Virus record (IMG/VR): IMGVR_UViG_3300007640_000144
Location: 1-31,359 of that record
Length of the DNA stretch: 31,359 nucleotides
Reading direction: 5' to 3' (one strand)
From: a virus
Each line of letters begins with the position of its first letter. Within the stretch, counting starts at the first letter, position 1. The translations under genes were made by a program, and so were the position numbers. The notes under the pieces were generated by a model that made no database searches, was not told where the DNA came from, and worked only from the letters and a program-made list of their open reading frames with translations. Below, piece by piece: positions 8,401 through 15,434 of this stretch.

Positions 8401-10654
8401 CACCAGCGCGGAACAGCTCCAGCTGAGGCGTCGAGACACCCTCGGGGGGTGCCGGTTTCGGCGCAGCCGCTGGCTCAATGATCGTCGGCGGCTTAGCAGC
8501 CTGACGACGCAGTTTGTTACTACGACGGTTGCGGAGCGCCGCACCCAACTGGGCCAGTTCAGCCTGCGCTTGGTTGCCTGCGAACGTGGTGGGCTCACCG
8601 GTCAGAACATCAGCGCGGACCTCCGGGTCCAGCGCAGCTACCGCTGCATCCCATTCAGCACGTGCAGCAGTACCGAGGATGTCGAAGTCACCACCGACCA
8701 ATTCCTCCCCTAGAATATTGGTGTCCTGTTCAAGTTGCACCTGTTCGCGCCGTGCGCTGAGAAGCTGGTCCTCACGCTGAGTGCGCTGCGCTGCCTCTTG
8801 CGCTGCGCGTGCTTCCTGTGCCGCCCGGGCTGCTGCCGTTTCCCGCTGTAGACGATCCGCCTCAGCGCGCCGAGCCTCAAGGAGAGGACCAAGCTGGGCG
8901 GCAATAGCCCCCGGCTGAGCCGTGGCTGGCGCTGCTGCGTAACCGGTGAGATCGAGTTCTGTCTGGCCCGGTATAGGCTGCGCCGGTGTAAACGGACCCG
9001 GCGAGCGCAAAGGCGCTGCCGCAAGCTGTTGTGTGGTGGTCCCAGCGGGGAACACTTCGATGGGGGTCTGGGCTGCAGCCTCGGGCTGGGTAAATGCGCC
9101 CGGAGACAGGAGCGGACCTGCTGCCAACTGCTGCGGTGTACCAGTGGGCGGCTGCATACGCCGCATGGCGGCACTGTGGATACCACCTTCGGCCGGTGTA
9201 AACATCTCGGCCTGCGCACCGCTGTAACCAGCGGGCTGGACAGGCGCAGGCGGTGCGGGGAGCAAACCGGCAGGGACTTGCAGGCCAGCAATGGCGGGCT
9301 GCGGTGCAGCCGCTGGCGCACCTTCAGGGTAGTACGGTAGGCCGAGGCGGGCTTCAGGCCCAGCAATCTGGGGCGTTGCCTGCGGTTCCAGCGTAGCGCC
9401 GCTGAGCAGGTCAGTAGGCTGACCGTTGTCAGGATCAACGCGCGGCCGGGTGGTTTCCGGTGTGCCCAGCGCACCAAGCGGGCCACCAAGCAGGAAGCCT
9501 GCACCGAAGGCGACGAGGGCTTCTTCACCATGCCGCTGGGCTACCAGCGGGGCGAGGGCGGCGATGTCCGCCTCATTCAACTCAGCACGCAGGTCCGGGT
9601 CGAACACGACGCGGTCAGTGATCTGGGCGATGGCTTCGGCCGAGCCTTCAAGGGCACCGGCACCAACACCACGGGTAATGCGCTGACCCAATGTGCGACC
9701 AGTTACATCACCAACAACACGGCGCAGGGCGGGCGAGAACCCACGGGTGATGACAGCCGGACCGGCGGACTGCACGGCAGTCTTGAACAGCGTGGAGAGC
9801 AGAATGTCTGTCTGAACATTCGGGTCAGTTGGGTCAAGGTTTTCAGCCTCTGCAGCTTCCCACGAAGCCTGCAGTTCCATAGGGAAGATCGAAGCGGCGA
9901 TACCGGCCAAACCACCGACGACTGCACCAATAGGGCCACCGACAGCCGCACCACCTGCAGCGCCCGCAAGGCCTGCGCCGATGGACACCCCGAGAGTGGG
10001 TGCCGACTGGACGGTGGCGGTCCCGATCTGCTCCAGAAGCCCTTGTTGCTCTGCGATGGCAGCCGAGCGCGCCTGCTCTGCCTCAGACACACCAATCGTT
10101 TCACCGACATCGACAAGCGTTTGACCAGCGCCCTCGTACCCCAACATCTGGAGACCACGACCTGCGCCGCCGACAAGTCCTTCACCGACGTTGCGTGTGC
10201 CGATGGCAAGGTTGCCCATAAGACCACGGCCTTCGGAGATACCCTGCAGGTATTGCTGGTACTCTGCCGGAGAGATGCGGCGGAAATCGCCGCCCGGCGC
10301 TGGTGCCTGCCGACCGATGTAGCTGGGCGATTGCAGGGCTACGTCGTAATCCTCGCGGCCGAACTCCACACCGCCCACGGAGAAGCGATCCATGCCCGGG
10401 CTATAGTAGATGTCGCCACCTGCCTGCATGGCAGATTCCGGCGGCGGTTGTAGACGCGGTGCGCTTGGTGCGCCAAGCCCAGAAATACGGTCAAGCGCCT
10501 GTTGACGCTCAACTTCGACATCCGCAAGGCCGGACCGAATACCCTGTGTCCCGAGGGACGGCAGGTTGCTATAGAGATCGGGACGAGGCGTACGGAGGCC
10601 AGCGCCCATCGACTCCTGCAAACCAACGCCGAAGTTCAGGATAGGGTCTACCAT
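2480..10654 (-). CDS. Giant polyvalent internal/ejection protein: ART-like, metallopeptidase-like and LPD38-like regions
   Basis: A 2724-residue protein, last gene of the late module; the start has a GAGGTGATAC Shine-Dalgarno. In order: an Ala/Gly-rich hydrophobic stretch near residues 210-260 with glycine-zipper character; Pro/Ala-rich linkers with an Ala/Gln/Arg/Glu helical segment (about 590-650); a region near 745-850 resembling ADP-ribosyltransferase domains of polyvalent phage proteins (FMYLADNEQAA, GYDGVAISRN, TEYFVLNPESVLF, the Glu of TEYF being the candidate catalytic residue); an acidic Glu-Pro repeat near 965; an HETFGHYG motif near 1390-1400 matching polyvalent-protein metallopeptidases; long uncharacterised helical stretches; and a hydrophobic region near 2400-2470 resembling LPD38. 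Position after nozzle and smaller internal proteins matches T7 gp16. I see no lytic transglycosylase motif of the T7 gp16 type. Virion location and ejection are inferred; domain calls rest on motif recognition only. Confidence 0.7.
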   Translation of the reverse strand: MVDPILNFGVGLQESMGAGLRTPRPDLYSNLPSLGTQGIRSGLADVEVERQQALDRISGLGAPSAPRLQPPPESAMQAGGDIYYSPGMDRFSVGGVEFGREDYDVALQSPSYIGRQAPAPGGDFRRISPAEYQQYLQGISEGRGLMGNLAIGTRNVGEGLVGGAGRGLQMLGYEGAGQTLVDVGETIGVSEAEQARSAAIAEQQGLLEQIGTATVQSAPTLGVSIGAGLAGAAGGAAVGGPIGAVVGGLAGIAASIFPMELQASWEAAEAENLDPTDPNVQTDILLSTLFKTAVQSAGPAVITRGFSPALRRVVGDVTGRTLGQRITRGVGAGALEGSAEAIAQITDRVVFDPDLRAELNEADIAALAPLVAQRHGEEALVAFGAGFLLGGPLGALGTPETTRPRVDPDNGQPTDLLSGATLEPQATPQIAGPEARLGLPYYPEGAPAAAPQPAIAGLQVPAGLLPAPPAPVQPAGYSGAQAEMFTPAEGGIHSAAMRRMQPPTGTPQQLAAGPLLSPGAFTQPEAAAQTPIEVFPAGTTTQQLAAAPLRSPGPFTPAQPIPGQTELDLTGYAAAPATAQPGAIAAQLGPLLEARRAEADRLQRETAAARAAQEARAAQEAAQRTQREDQLLSARREQVQLEQDTNILGEELVGGDFDILGTAARAEWDAAVAALDPEVRADVLTGEPTTFAGNQAQAELAQLGAALRNRRSNKLRRQAAKPPTIIEPAAAPKPAPPEGVSTPQLELFRAGAPGADPAPDGFMYLADNEQAAQGGAKQPIRTAQVQFSNLLQVASRRILDSTLGVSEATDLARANAARAAGYDGVAISRNAKSARPWTEYFVLNPESVLFPDPTPPKGPAPKKGAPDAVRKQGPKESTLRKGPKAGLRVRGKDTKGQEAARAREAEAQDAEVVQRQMALSPEQKTALLTELDTDTDGLIDMMVDDPARVDAAIDRVLEAEVAPEPEPEPEPEAPPKRGDSAPTDMGVTEAWDKYVKPFLPAPVERTAISKGAFASQWSDAVKAGRGNVTTAISILRQTTSYPPLEAQAILSLDPAVTPVDEDTREAALWTLMETAFTSAEGGTPVKALGNKRPIPFAQDVLSEHAWTKADKEALLDFATEETIAAARAQPNPTEQMRALNRLLANTGVLNTANDVDADTTSNPASDLVDEIVGYNEAPHNPEGWEQNRLRELVRAFNKYASQNPEAYGSVVEIQKDAEGNQVSIPIYQYINNQGYVNFQGGRIVPNPKATDPRTQERVAAAPEQVERGGAGLASMTTRGTRSQKTGRTSQIDLNDISNAVDADGKPIRGAMPLGKQKMVAKSFLKRLRNAPRMYMFKDQADLLKRNPALHARAAGARAQGDFDQAPAAGYSFGNGEVIIFTDRIANEQHLKFVLAHETFGHYGLRGVLPNAEFDKVMEGLYDLDSSIQRGVDTAMEANPDLGKAEAVEEFLSDYAAVLDTRLILRVWNAIKDALNKLGISFKDDSVRYLLSQARRYARSPQRGFTTDLNEIARDLRSVEYGTAPGRYKPASEGFKDMRTIGETARMGLELPTSLQEGLDAMQGKWGDFDNNWRKFKSTFLSLGTFDSRVNPGSKRLHDILQEASDIAMSVRDRLNTTMRVALNRGIAGTGLFGKSAADYERVNNLLHHARIRAIMALRETPDKGRAPLVEYDEATGTYKPTDELERLDNLYRLKFEDARDGFSYTFTNINEDGNVQGEQTISVPGIDGLTRDSEIWRSYEAARKAYIDTEVQLLIAQLSAGTIREKSALKEIGSVVPDAQLNTEERALMRRAIRRYKELYEAGSSINSEGAIVYVDKSTELANEFAKAFNMAIIANEEAASDAEAKARNDAVKKFFDQPIQDDVVAEIEAFKKRASEGAGFGADRFIVQRAITSLHTQSMQEGGSGEFLRRSIVAQYSPIVREGAYETRTRAVDVRTGKPVALDAGFKDGLVYAQFATMSEANAFRKKAAEAFGDTPYTVRARGPDGQMQEIEVRFEFVTGEVLVEAATPLKVNVNEFVAGLNYFGISIRPEKREEIIQALTRQDSRARNRLLAGLNPGDARDAIAGIAKHIDGRASTIAKTLTRPKVDELMSPRIAESRLLWEGNKPKVDALRANLDALRADPNASDKTINVAQREYDEALMMYKWTNPEPGVSRRTEALNKAASLLKFLDQNASVNDSDLEASGLVSTWRSYTSLVQLGGSIATGLLNPVSVYTNGVPYLASYNSKTAFGGGFGGRALIEVNRAFAQVGVPGMKNLQGMNTAEFWREVQSNPALQKKHKVSAREAEMIALQIREGRMIPAQHNALVSTSRGRTTRDAFSKAIDLWMSPFNLTEQASRRAFGLASFRLEYQRQLQGIDPTLDRNSAEYTIAEQAAYDRAVDFTTRALDVALGDYAVMNRPAFFRAGLPGLIYMYKVFPTTSIQMFRNLSPNGKMVMLAALWLLGGVAAFPFAEDLEDLTDTLMQTAGVGEGSVRAWLATNLIEPIAPGMSPVVFRGLLSDYFGGDIAGRVSLSPLPGTDMFVAGADVSRALGEIAGPIPSALIGTVQFAKDLVRAPFSTTVTAEQVLREAPVTALRMVGDAYAYTQAGAIIDRRGYVVSPDVSGAEILVRLLGFYPTRAAEEYGNIRVIKRVADYRREAVTSFRQAWVSARVRNDRGRMREIEQAVRDWNNYHRGGPLVIDNFRQGSVRAYREAIRPAVERTLRTTPLSSREYLERATDLMTR
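7743..7766 (-). repeat. Tandem hexanucleotide repeat coding Glu-Pro dipeptides
   Basis: Four perfect GGTTCA units on the + strand (TGAACC on the coding strand) encode a run of Pro-Glu dipeptides in the giant protein, followed by one diverged unit. Such Glu-Pro runs form stiff extended linkers. It sits between the ART-like and metallopeptidase-like regions, so it probably separates domains. Copy number may vary by slippage. Confidence 0.8.
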
Positions 10655-10665
10655 GTATCACCTCG

Positions 10666-12738
10666 TTATTGTACCAGCGACTGGTCAATCGGAGTAGCAA
10701 CCAGCGCCGGGATTTCTGCGCCCGTGGCCGGGTCGCGCGTCATGGTCTCACGATACACGAATTGGATCGGGACGCCATCGACAACTGTCTCGAACACAAC
10801 CTCGCCATTGGCTGTTTCACCGATGCGGGTGATCCGTCCGCTGCCTTCGAGGCGGTCAATCTCGGCTTGGTTGTTAGCCACAGCGATTTCGCGCGCCCCT
10901 TGGAGCATCTGCTCAGTTTCCTGCTCAAACAGGAACCGCGACCGCGATGCAGCTTCTTCAGCCAGTGCTTGTTGCTGCTCGATGAACCCACGGTCGTAGA
11001 CATCACGGAGGTTCTGGGCCATGTCGTCCCAAGTAAGCCGGGCTTCGCTCTGACCATCGAGAAAGATTTCCACGGTGCCGTCGGTATAGGGCCGGACCTC
11101 AACCTGCTGGCCGGGGAACCGCTGCTGCAGCAGCGCCTGTACAGGACCAAAGTTTTCCTGCTGGATACCAACGATGGCGGTCATACCATCAAGGTACCGC
11201 TGCTCGACGTTGAGTTCGTCAAGCTGGTTCAGCACACCGACCAGCCCTTCGAGGTTGTTGGTCTGCTGGTAGTAGTTCGCCAAGAGTTGCAGCCGCTGGC
11301 CTTGACGGGCCACGAGGTCTGCGTCTTGGAAGATGCGCTCGGGCGCTGCGACATAGGCTTCGCTACCACGGCCATCAAACTCCCCAAAGGAAAGCTGAAC
11401 TGGCGTGCCGAAGTTCAGTTGTAGTCCGCCCCACGGGGTATCTTGCGTCGGTGCCGCTTCCTCCGCCGTCGTCGGTGCTTCGGCTGCCGCAGCCTCGGGG
11501 CTTGCAGGTTCCACGCCTGTTTGCTGAGTCGCAGCTTGGCGGGCTACAAAGCTGATCGGGTCAGCAGCAGCCTCGGTCAGAAGGTCTGGGTTCTCCAGCA
11601 GGCGGCGCTCATTTGCAGGATCGTTAAACCACTGCGTAGCTTCGCGCACAGCGGTGCGCCGCGCAGCTTCCTCCGGTGTGTCGGCAAAATACCCAACTGT
11701 TCTACCGAGCGGGCTACCCATGGGGCCATAGGTACCGGTGGCCAGACCAACCTGAATACGGCTCAGCGCCCCGGCGATGTCGCCTTGGCGAAGCAAGCCC
11801 TGCACATCCTGCGTAAACGCAGGAGCATTGGGGTCCACTCCCCGGAACTCTGGTGCCGTTACAGGAGCTTGTGGCGCAGCGCCTACACCAGCCTGTTGGG
11901 TAAGGATCGACCGAAGCGCATCAAACTCACCGGTCATGGGAAGTTCTGTATTGGTCACAGTGTTGACGATGCGCCCGTCGGGGTACACGTCGAACGGGAT
12001 GCCGCCAAACTCAGCACGAACTGGCTGACCGGTGGGCAGGGCACCGGCAGGGATACCGCCGCTTGCGTCAGCAACTTGGACACCGCCGCTTGCGTCAGCA
12101 ACTTGGACACCGCCGCCGAACAGATCGGGGCGGGTCTGGAATGCCAACCGGAAGGCTTCCTGTGGGTCAAGCGAAGCGACCTGTACACCACCGGCAGGAC
12201 CCGTGGGTGTAACGCCCATGGAAAGCGGAGTGCCTGCGGCGGGAGCCGCAGCAGGAGCCGCAGCAGGAGCCGCAGGGGCCGCAGCAGGAGCCGCGCCCGG
12301 CACAGCCGTACCAAACGACAACGGCACGCCAGACCCCATGGGCAAAGCCAAGCCAACGCGCGGCGGTGCAGTCGGAGCGATCACATCTGCGGGGGCGGCA
12401 CTGGGTGCAGGCGCACCACCGATGCCAGATAGACCTTCCATAAGCCTATCCATTGCAGCGCGCTCCTGCGCTGCTCGGGCTGCCGCCTGACCACGTGCGG
12501 CCTGCGCCGCCTCGAACCCGGCTTGGGCACGCTGTTCCTGCGCAGCGCGGAGTTGCATCGCCTGCCGGGTTTCCTGCATACTCAGTTCAGTCTGGCGAGC
12601 TTGACGCTCTGCGTCACGGAACCGCTGTTCCTCCCGTTGGGCGAGGTCCATGGCTTCTGCTGCGCTCGGACCTTCAACACGCCCAAGACCGCCGAGGACG
12701 TAATTTCCCCGTCCGACATTCCCTACAGTCAACGCCAT
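10666..12738 (-). CDS. Probable internal virion/ejection protein, Ala/Pro-rich (T7 gp15-like by position)
   Basis: A 690-residue protein with no family I recognise. The start is preceded by a strong AAAGGAGA ribosome-binding site. Residues about 25-100 are rich in Ala, Gln, Arg and Glu and look like a long helix or coiled coil. Next comes a low-complexity Ala-Pro region with an (APAA)-type repeat, three GVQVA motifs of which two are an exact nonapeptide duplication, and a C-terminal third of mixed alpha/beta composition (for example LTWDDMAQNLRDVYDRGFIE). It ends 11 bases before the giant gene starts. Lying between a small glycine-rich protein and the giant protein, it occupies the slot of T7 gp15 among ejected proteins. 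That role is inferred from order alone; there is no sequence resemblance I can point to. Confidence 0.5.
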   Translation of the reverse strand: MALTVGNVGRGNYVLGGLGRVEGPSAAEAMDLAQREEQRFRDAERQARQTELSMQETRQAMQLRAAQEQRAQAGFEAAQAARGQAAARAAQERAAMDRLMEGLSGIGGAPAPSAAPADVIAPTAPPRVGLALPMGSGVPLSFGTAVPGAAPAAAPAAPAAAPAAAPAAGTPLSMGVTPTGPAGGVQVASLDPQEAFRLAFQTRPDLFGGGVQVADASGGVQVADASGGIPAGALPTGQPVRAEFGGIPFDVYPDGRIVNTVTNTELPMTGEFDALRSILTQQAGVGAAPQAPVTAPEFRGVDPNAPAFTQDVQGLLRQGDIAGALSRIQVGLATGTYGPMGSPLGRTVGYFADTPEEAARRTAVREATQWFNDPANERRLLENPDLLTEAAADPISFVARQAATQQTGVEPASPEAAAAEAPTTAEEAAPTQDTPWGGLQLNFGTPVQLSFGEFDGRGSEAYVAAPERIFQDADLVARQGQRLQLLANYYQQTNNLEGLVGVLNQLDELNVEQRYLDGMTAIVGIQQENFGPVQALLQQRFPGQQVEVRPYTDGTVEIFLDGQSEARLTWDDMAQNLRDVYDRGFIEQQQALAEEAASRSRFLFEQETEQMLQGAREIAVANNQAEIDRLEGSGRITRIGETANGEVVFETVVDGVPIQFVYRETMTRDPATGAEIPALVATPIDQSLVQ
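12055..12108 (-). repeat. 27-bp perfect tandem duplication (GGVQVADAS twice)
   Basis: Two adjacent, identical 27-base copies (12055-12081 and 12082-12108) are followed by a partial third (ACCGCCGCC). They keep the reading frame and encode a nine-residue unit repeated exactly. Identity at the DNA level suggests a recent duplication by slippage or recombination. Confidence 0.9.
12239..12294 (-). repeat. Short GC-rich repeats coding Ala-Pro runs
   Basis: Repeated GGAGCCGCAGCA-type units with one shorter variant encode an AAPAAAP run in the 690-residue protein. The units are near-identical at DNA level. It is a flexible linker at protein level and a likely slippage site at DNA level. The edges of the array are approximate. 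Confidence 0.65.
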
Positions 12739-12749
12739 GGTTCTCTCCT

Positions 12750-13808
12750 TTACGCCACGCCGCCGAACAGGCTCGGTGCTGCACGGGTCATACCATAGGT
12801 CAGATCGGCACGAGCCTGCCGCGCACGCTCAGCAAGGTCTTCATACATCGGAAGCGCCAGCCCCGCATAGCCCTCTGGGGCAGAAGTCGGGAGTGCCCCA
12901 AGGCCAGCTTGCATCAGCGAGGTTTGAGTCTGGCGACCACGTGCTTCCTCTGCTGCGGCTGCCGTTGCACCTGTCTGCGTACCACGGATGGCTGCCCGGC
13001 GCTGGGCCAGTGCCGCTTCACCTGCACCAAGACCACGGGTCTGCTCGGCAAGCTGCCGCTCGGTAGCGATCTTGGTCTCCGCAAACGCCTGCTCCGGGTT
13101 CGGTGCGTTCTGCGCGGCCATCTGCATGAAGTTGCGTGCGGCCTCGACCTGTTGATCGAACAGTTCTTGGTTGGTCGCGGCGATCTCTTGGAGTTCCTGC
13201 CTGCGCAGGTTTACCAGTTCTCCCTCCGCAGCCGACAGGCCAGTCATGTCGCCAGAGGTGGCAAGCAACGTGATCCGTGCCAGCGTATTCGGGTCGGTCA
13301 GAGCCGCGATACCAGACTGGAGGGCCGTCTGCCCACCGGCTGCTGCGGCGGCAGTACCTGCTTCCAAGAACCCAGCGCCTGCGCCTGCGCCTGCGCCGGT
13401 CGCCGGTGGCAAAAGACTGGACGCACCGCCTTGTAGGTAGCCCGCCTGCTGCGCCAGTGGTGTACCCGTGGTCATGCCCGGTCCGCCAAAGACACCGCCG
13501 CCTACAGCCTGCTGACCTGCGACGAGAGGTTGCTGCCCGAACAGGTTTTGGAATCCACCGCCACCGGCAAATCCGCCGATACCGCCCATGAGCGCGCCAG
13601 TAAGCGGGTCCCCGCCGGTCAAGGCTGAACTGGCCCCGCCGAGCACGGCACCTGTGAGGGCGTTACCGCCTGCAGTGCCGAGAAAAGCCCCGGTTGCCGT
13701 ACCAGCCAGCATGGAACTTGCGCCTAACGCACCGGCGATGGCCGGTGCGACAAATGGAACAGCAATCGCTGCCACCACGCCCAAGACTCTTCTTACACCT
13801 CTCGACAT
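12750..13808 (-). CDS. Probable internal virion protein with glycine-rich membrane-type N-terminus (T7 gp14-like by position)
   Basis: A 352-residue protein with a clear TAGGAGG ribosome-binding site upstream of the ATG. The N-terminal ~150 residues are Gly/Ala-rich and hydrophobic with little charge (VVAAIAVPFVAPAIAGALGA and several GG-rich segments), the type of sequence that inserts into or crosses membranes. The C-terminal half is charged and helical, rich in Glu, Gln, Arg and Ala (for example EIAATNQELFDQQVEAARNF), and probably forms a coiled coil. In T7 the protein in this slot, gp14, is ejected and forms an outer-membrane channel. Position and composition agree with that role, but I see no sequence similarity to T7 gp14, so the function is an inference. 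Confidence 0.5.
   Translation of the reverse strand: MSRGVRRVLGVVAAIAVPFVAPAIAGALGASSMLAGTATGAFLGTAGGNALTGAVLGGASSALTGGDPLTGALMGGIGGFAGGGGFQNLFGQQPLVAGQQAVGGGVFGGPGMTTGTPLAQQAGYLQGGASSLLPPATGAGAGAGAGFLEAGTAAAAAGGQTALQSGIAALTDPNTLARITLLATSGDMTGLSAAEGELVNLRRQELQEIAATNQELFDQQVEAARNFMQMAAQNAPNPEQAFAETKIATERQLAEQTRGLGAGEAALAQRRAAIRGTQTGATAAAAEEARGRQTQTSLMQAGLGALPTSAPEGYAGLALPMYEDLAERARQARADLTYGMTRAAPSLFGGVA
13378..13401 (-). repeat. Gly-Ala coding hexanucleotide repeat
   Basis: Repeated GCGCCT units on the + strand code for alternating Gly-Ala residues in the glycine-rich protein. It lies at the boundary between the hydrophobic N-terminus and the charged C-terminal half, so it is probably a flexible hinge. 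Boundaries are approximate. Confidence 0.6.
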
Positions 13809-13817
13809 CGCTGCCTC

Positions 13818-14252
13818 CTATAAAGTCATCCGTACGAGCGAGCAGGATTTGTTAAACCCAAATTTGCCCATGTATATTTTTGCCAGCCGTTCATTGGCAT
13901 ACGCATCGAGAAACTCACATCCGTTGGCTTTTAGCCAATCAAGGATCAAATTCCAGTACGCATCCTTGAACTTCATCAGGCGCTCGCCGCCCATGGCGAT
14001 TACGTCTGCGCCCTTGTGCCCGTTCGTATCGTTGAATTGGATGGCTACGACTACTTTAGGTGTACCGTTTTCCCGTCCAATAAACAACACGCACATACCT
14101 GTAACCGCCAGCGTGTGGATGTCGTCCGGCGTAATATCGAGAATGCCAATTTCGTTGCTTTTGCACGAGGCGTCGAGCATCGGCTCTAGCGCCGCCCACT
14201 CGTCGTCCACCTGTTCAGGCGACAGCATCTCGATGGTCAGGTCAGTCCTCAT
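13818..14252 (-). CDS. GNAT-like phage protein (T7 gp13-like by position)
   Basis: The preferred start is the ATG at 14252, giving 144 residues (MRTDLTIEML), because a GAAGG ribosome-binding site precedes it and it overlaps the upstream stop by 11 bases; the longer frame from 14300 has an unlikely N-terminus. The pattern of a strand with small hydrophobic residues (VLFIGR...KVVVAIQF), a helix (FKDAYWNLILDWLKANGCEFLD broken at 20: key residues W, N, L, W) and a final AKIYMGKFGF segment is that of the GNAT acetyltransferase fold; the closing Y-M-x-x-F-G-F is typical. T7 gp13 is a GNAT-like small protein in the same position after the nozzle gene. Whether it acetylates anything or is structural cannot be told; no substrate is evident. 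Confidence 0.55.
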   Translation of the reverse strand: MRTDLTIEMLSPEQVDDEWAALEPMLDASCKSNEIGILDITPDDIHTLAVTGMCVLFIGRENGTPKVVVAIQFNDTNGHKGADVIAMGGERLMKFKDAYWNLILDWLKANGCEFLDAYANERLAKIYMGKFGFNKSCSLVRMTL

Positions 14253-15075
14253 TGTTGGCCTTCTCTGCATACTGCTCCAGCATACGGTCGAAGAACTCAC
14301 GGCCCTTCATATCCACAACATGTTTGGGGATGACGTACTCACCGGTGTGGGCCTCGATCATCACAGGTTCGCTGGCTTCGCCACGCACGCGACCGCCATC
14401 TTTCATCGACTGGACCGGGGCTGCGCCCGCCATGGCCGGAGTACCACCGGCCATCATGTTCTGCCCGCCTACGTTGGCCTGTGCGGCCCGGGCGGCGATG
14501 AGGATAGCGATGATGAGACCCTGATCGTATTGAGGTGACAGGTCTTGCTCGGTGGCGATGCCCTGCTGGATGGCAAATTGGCGGATTTGCGGATAGAGCG
14601 CCGGGTTGCGCAGCACCGTGGTCGCCAACTGAACCATCGTATTCAGTTCTTGCTGGGTCAGTTCGCCCGACATGATCGACTCGTTGATCGCCTGCTTGAT
14701 CTGCGCCAGCACCTGCGGATTGCGGGTGGCGAGGTCTTGGATTTGCATCTCGATCATCTGCGGCGACAGCGGCTCCTGCGGGTTTGTCTGTCCCGGCATG
14801 GTCATACCGGCGGGGCGCTGGGGCTGACCACCGGGACCAATGGCACCGCCCATCTGGTAGGACGGAGCCTGTCCGAAGCCCATCTGTGGCGCGGTAGCGC
14901 CTGCAAGCGAAGGCATTGCGCCAGCAAGACCACGGCCCGGGGCCATGACCGGTGGCGTAGGTGCCGCTGACATAAGCCCTTGTAGCACAGGCGGCAGAGC
15001 AGTCGGCTGCGCCATACGCTGGGAAGGTTGTGCCTGCGTGGCACGCTGGTTGTTGTTCATAGGAGCACGAGCCAT
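14242..15075 (-). CDS. Conserved phage structural-type protein with EAHTGEYVIP motif
   Basis: A 277-residue protein starting after a GAGGGG ribosome-binding site. The first ~110 residues are low-complexity (Gln, Pro, Met, Gly, Ala), and the middle is helical (IQDLATRNPQVLAQIKQAIN). The C-terminus holds the motif VMIEAHTGEYVIPKHVVDMK followed by GREFFDRML. Gly-Glu-Tyr/Phe-Val-Ile-Pro motifs of this kind recur at the C-termini of phage virion proteins encoded among tail and internal protein genes, but I know of no proven function. It starts 3 bases after the upstream 118-residue gene and overlaps the GNAT-like gene, so the group is probably translated together. It is probably a minor virion component. 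Confidence 0.5.
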   Translation of the reverse strand: MARAPMNNNQRATQAQPSQRMAQPTALPPVLQGLMSAAPTPPVMAPGRGLAGAMPSLAGATAPQMGFGQAPSYQMGGAIGPGGQPQRPAGMTMPGQTNPQEPLSPQMIEMQIQDLATRNPQVLAQIKQAINESIMSGELTQQELNTMVQLATTVLRNPALYPQIRQFAIQQGIATEQDLSPQYDQGLIIAILIAARAAQANVGGQNMMAGGTPAMAGAAPVQSMKDGGRVRGEASEPVMIEAHTGEYVIPKHVVDMKGREFFDRMLEQYAEKANNED

Positions 15076-15077
15076 GG

Positions 15078-15434
15078 TTATCCCCTCAGTTGCGTGATGA
15101 GCACTTCCACGGTCGCCCGTAGGTTGGCCACGTCGTTGGCGAGTTTCTGTACATCGGTGATGAGTTGCGAGTAATCTTCGAGGACGGGAACGTTGGCCCC
15201 GCTGATGGTGACACCGCTGCCGTTTGCGCTGACCTGTCGCATGGATTGCTCAGGTGGGACAGACACAGTCAGACGAGCGCGGTTGATGGCCACGCTGGCA
15301 AGATCAGGTTCACCACGGGTTCCGGTCAGTAGCTCGACGTTCTCTTTGAGGGCGTTCAAAAGCTGTGATTGCCACTCCTCGATGCCGACGAGTGGGACCG
15401 CTGGGACCGCTGTATATCTGCTCTGTAGTGCCAT
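15078..15434 (-). CDS. Small hypothetical protein next to nozzle gene
   Basis: A 118-residue protein whose ATG overlaps the stop of the nozzle gene in a TGATG junction, so it is probably translated by re-initiation. The N-terminal half contains IEEWQSQLLNALKENVELLTG, a helix, and the C-terminal half (LEDYSQLITDVQKLANDVAN followed by LRATVEVLITQL) has a heptad pattern suggesting a coiled coil. No enzyme motif is visible. Its place between the nozzle protein and the virion-type proteins suggests a tail or assembly role, but I do not recognise the family. Confidence 0.55.
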   Translation of the reverse strand: MALQSRYTAVPAVPLVGIEEWQSQLLNALKENVELLTGTRGEPDLASVAINRARLTVSVPPEQSMRQVSANGSGVTISGANVPVLEDYSQLITDVQKLANDVANLRATVEVLITQLRG

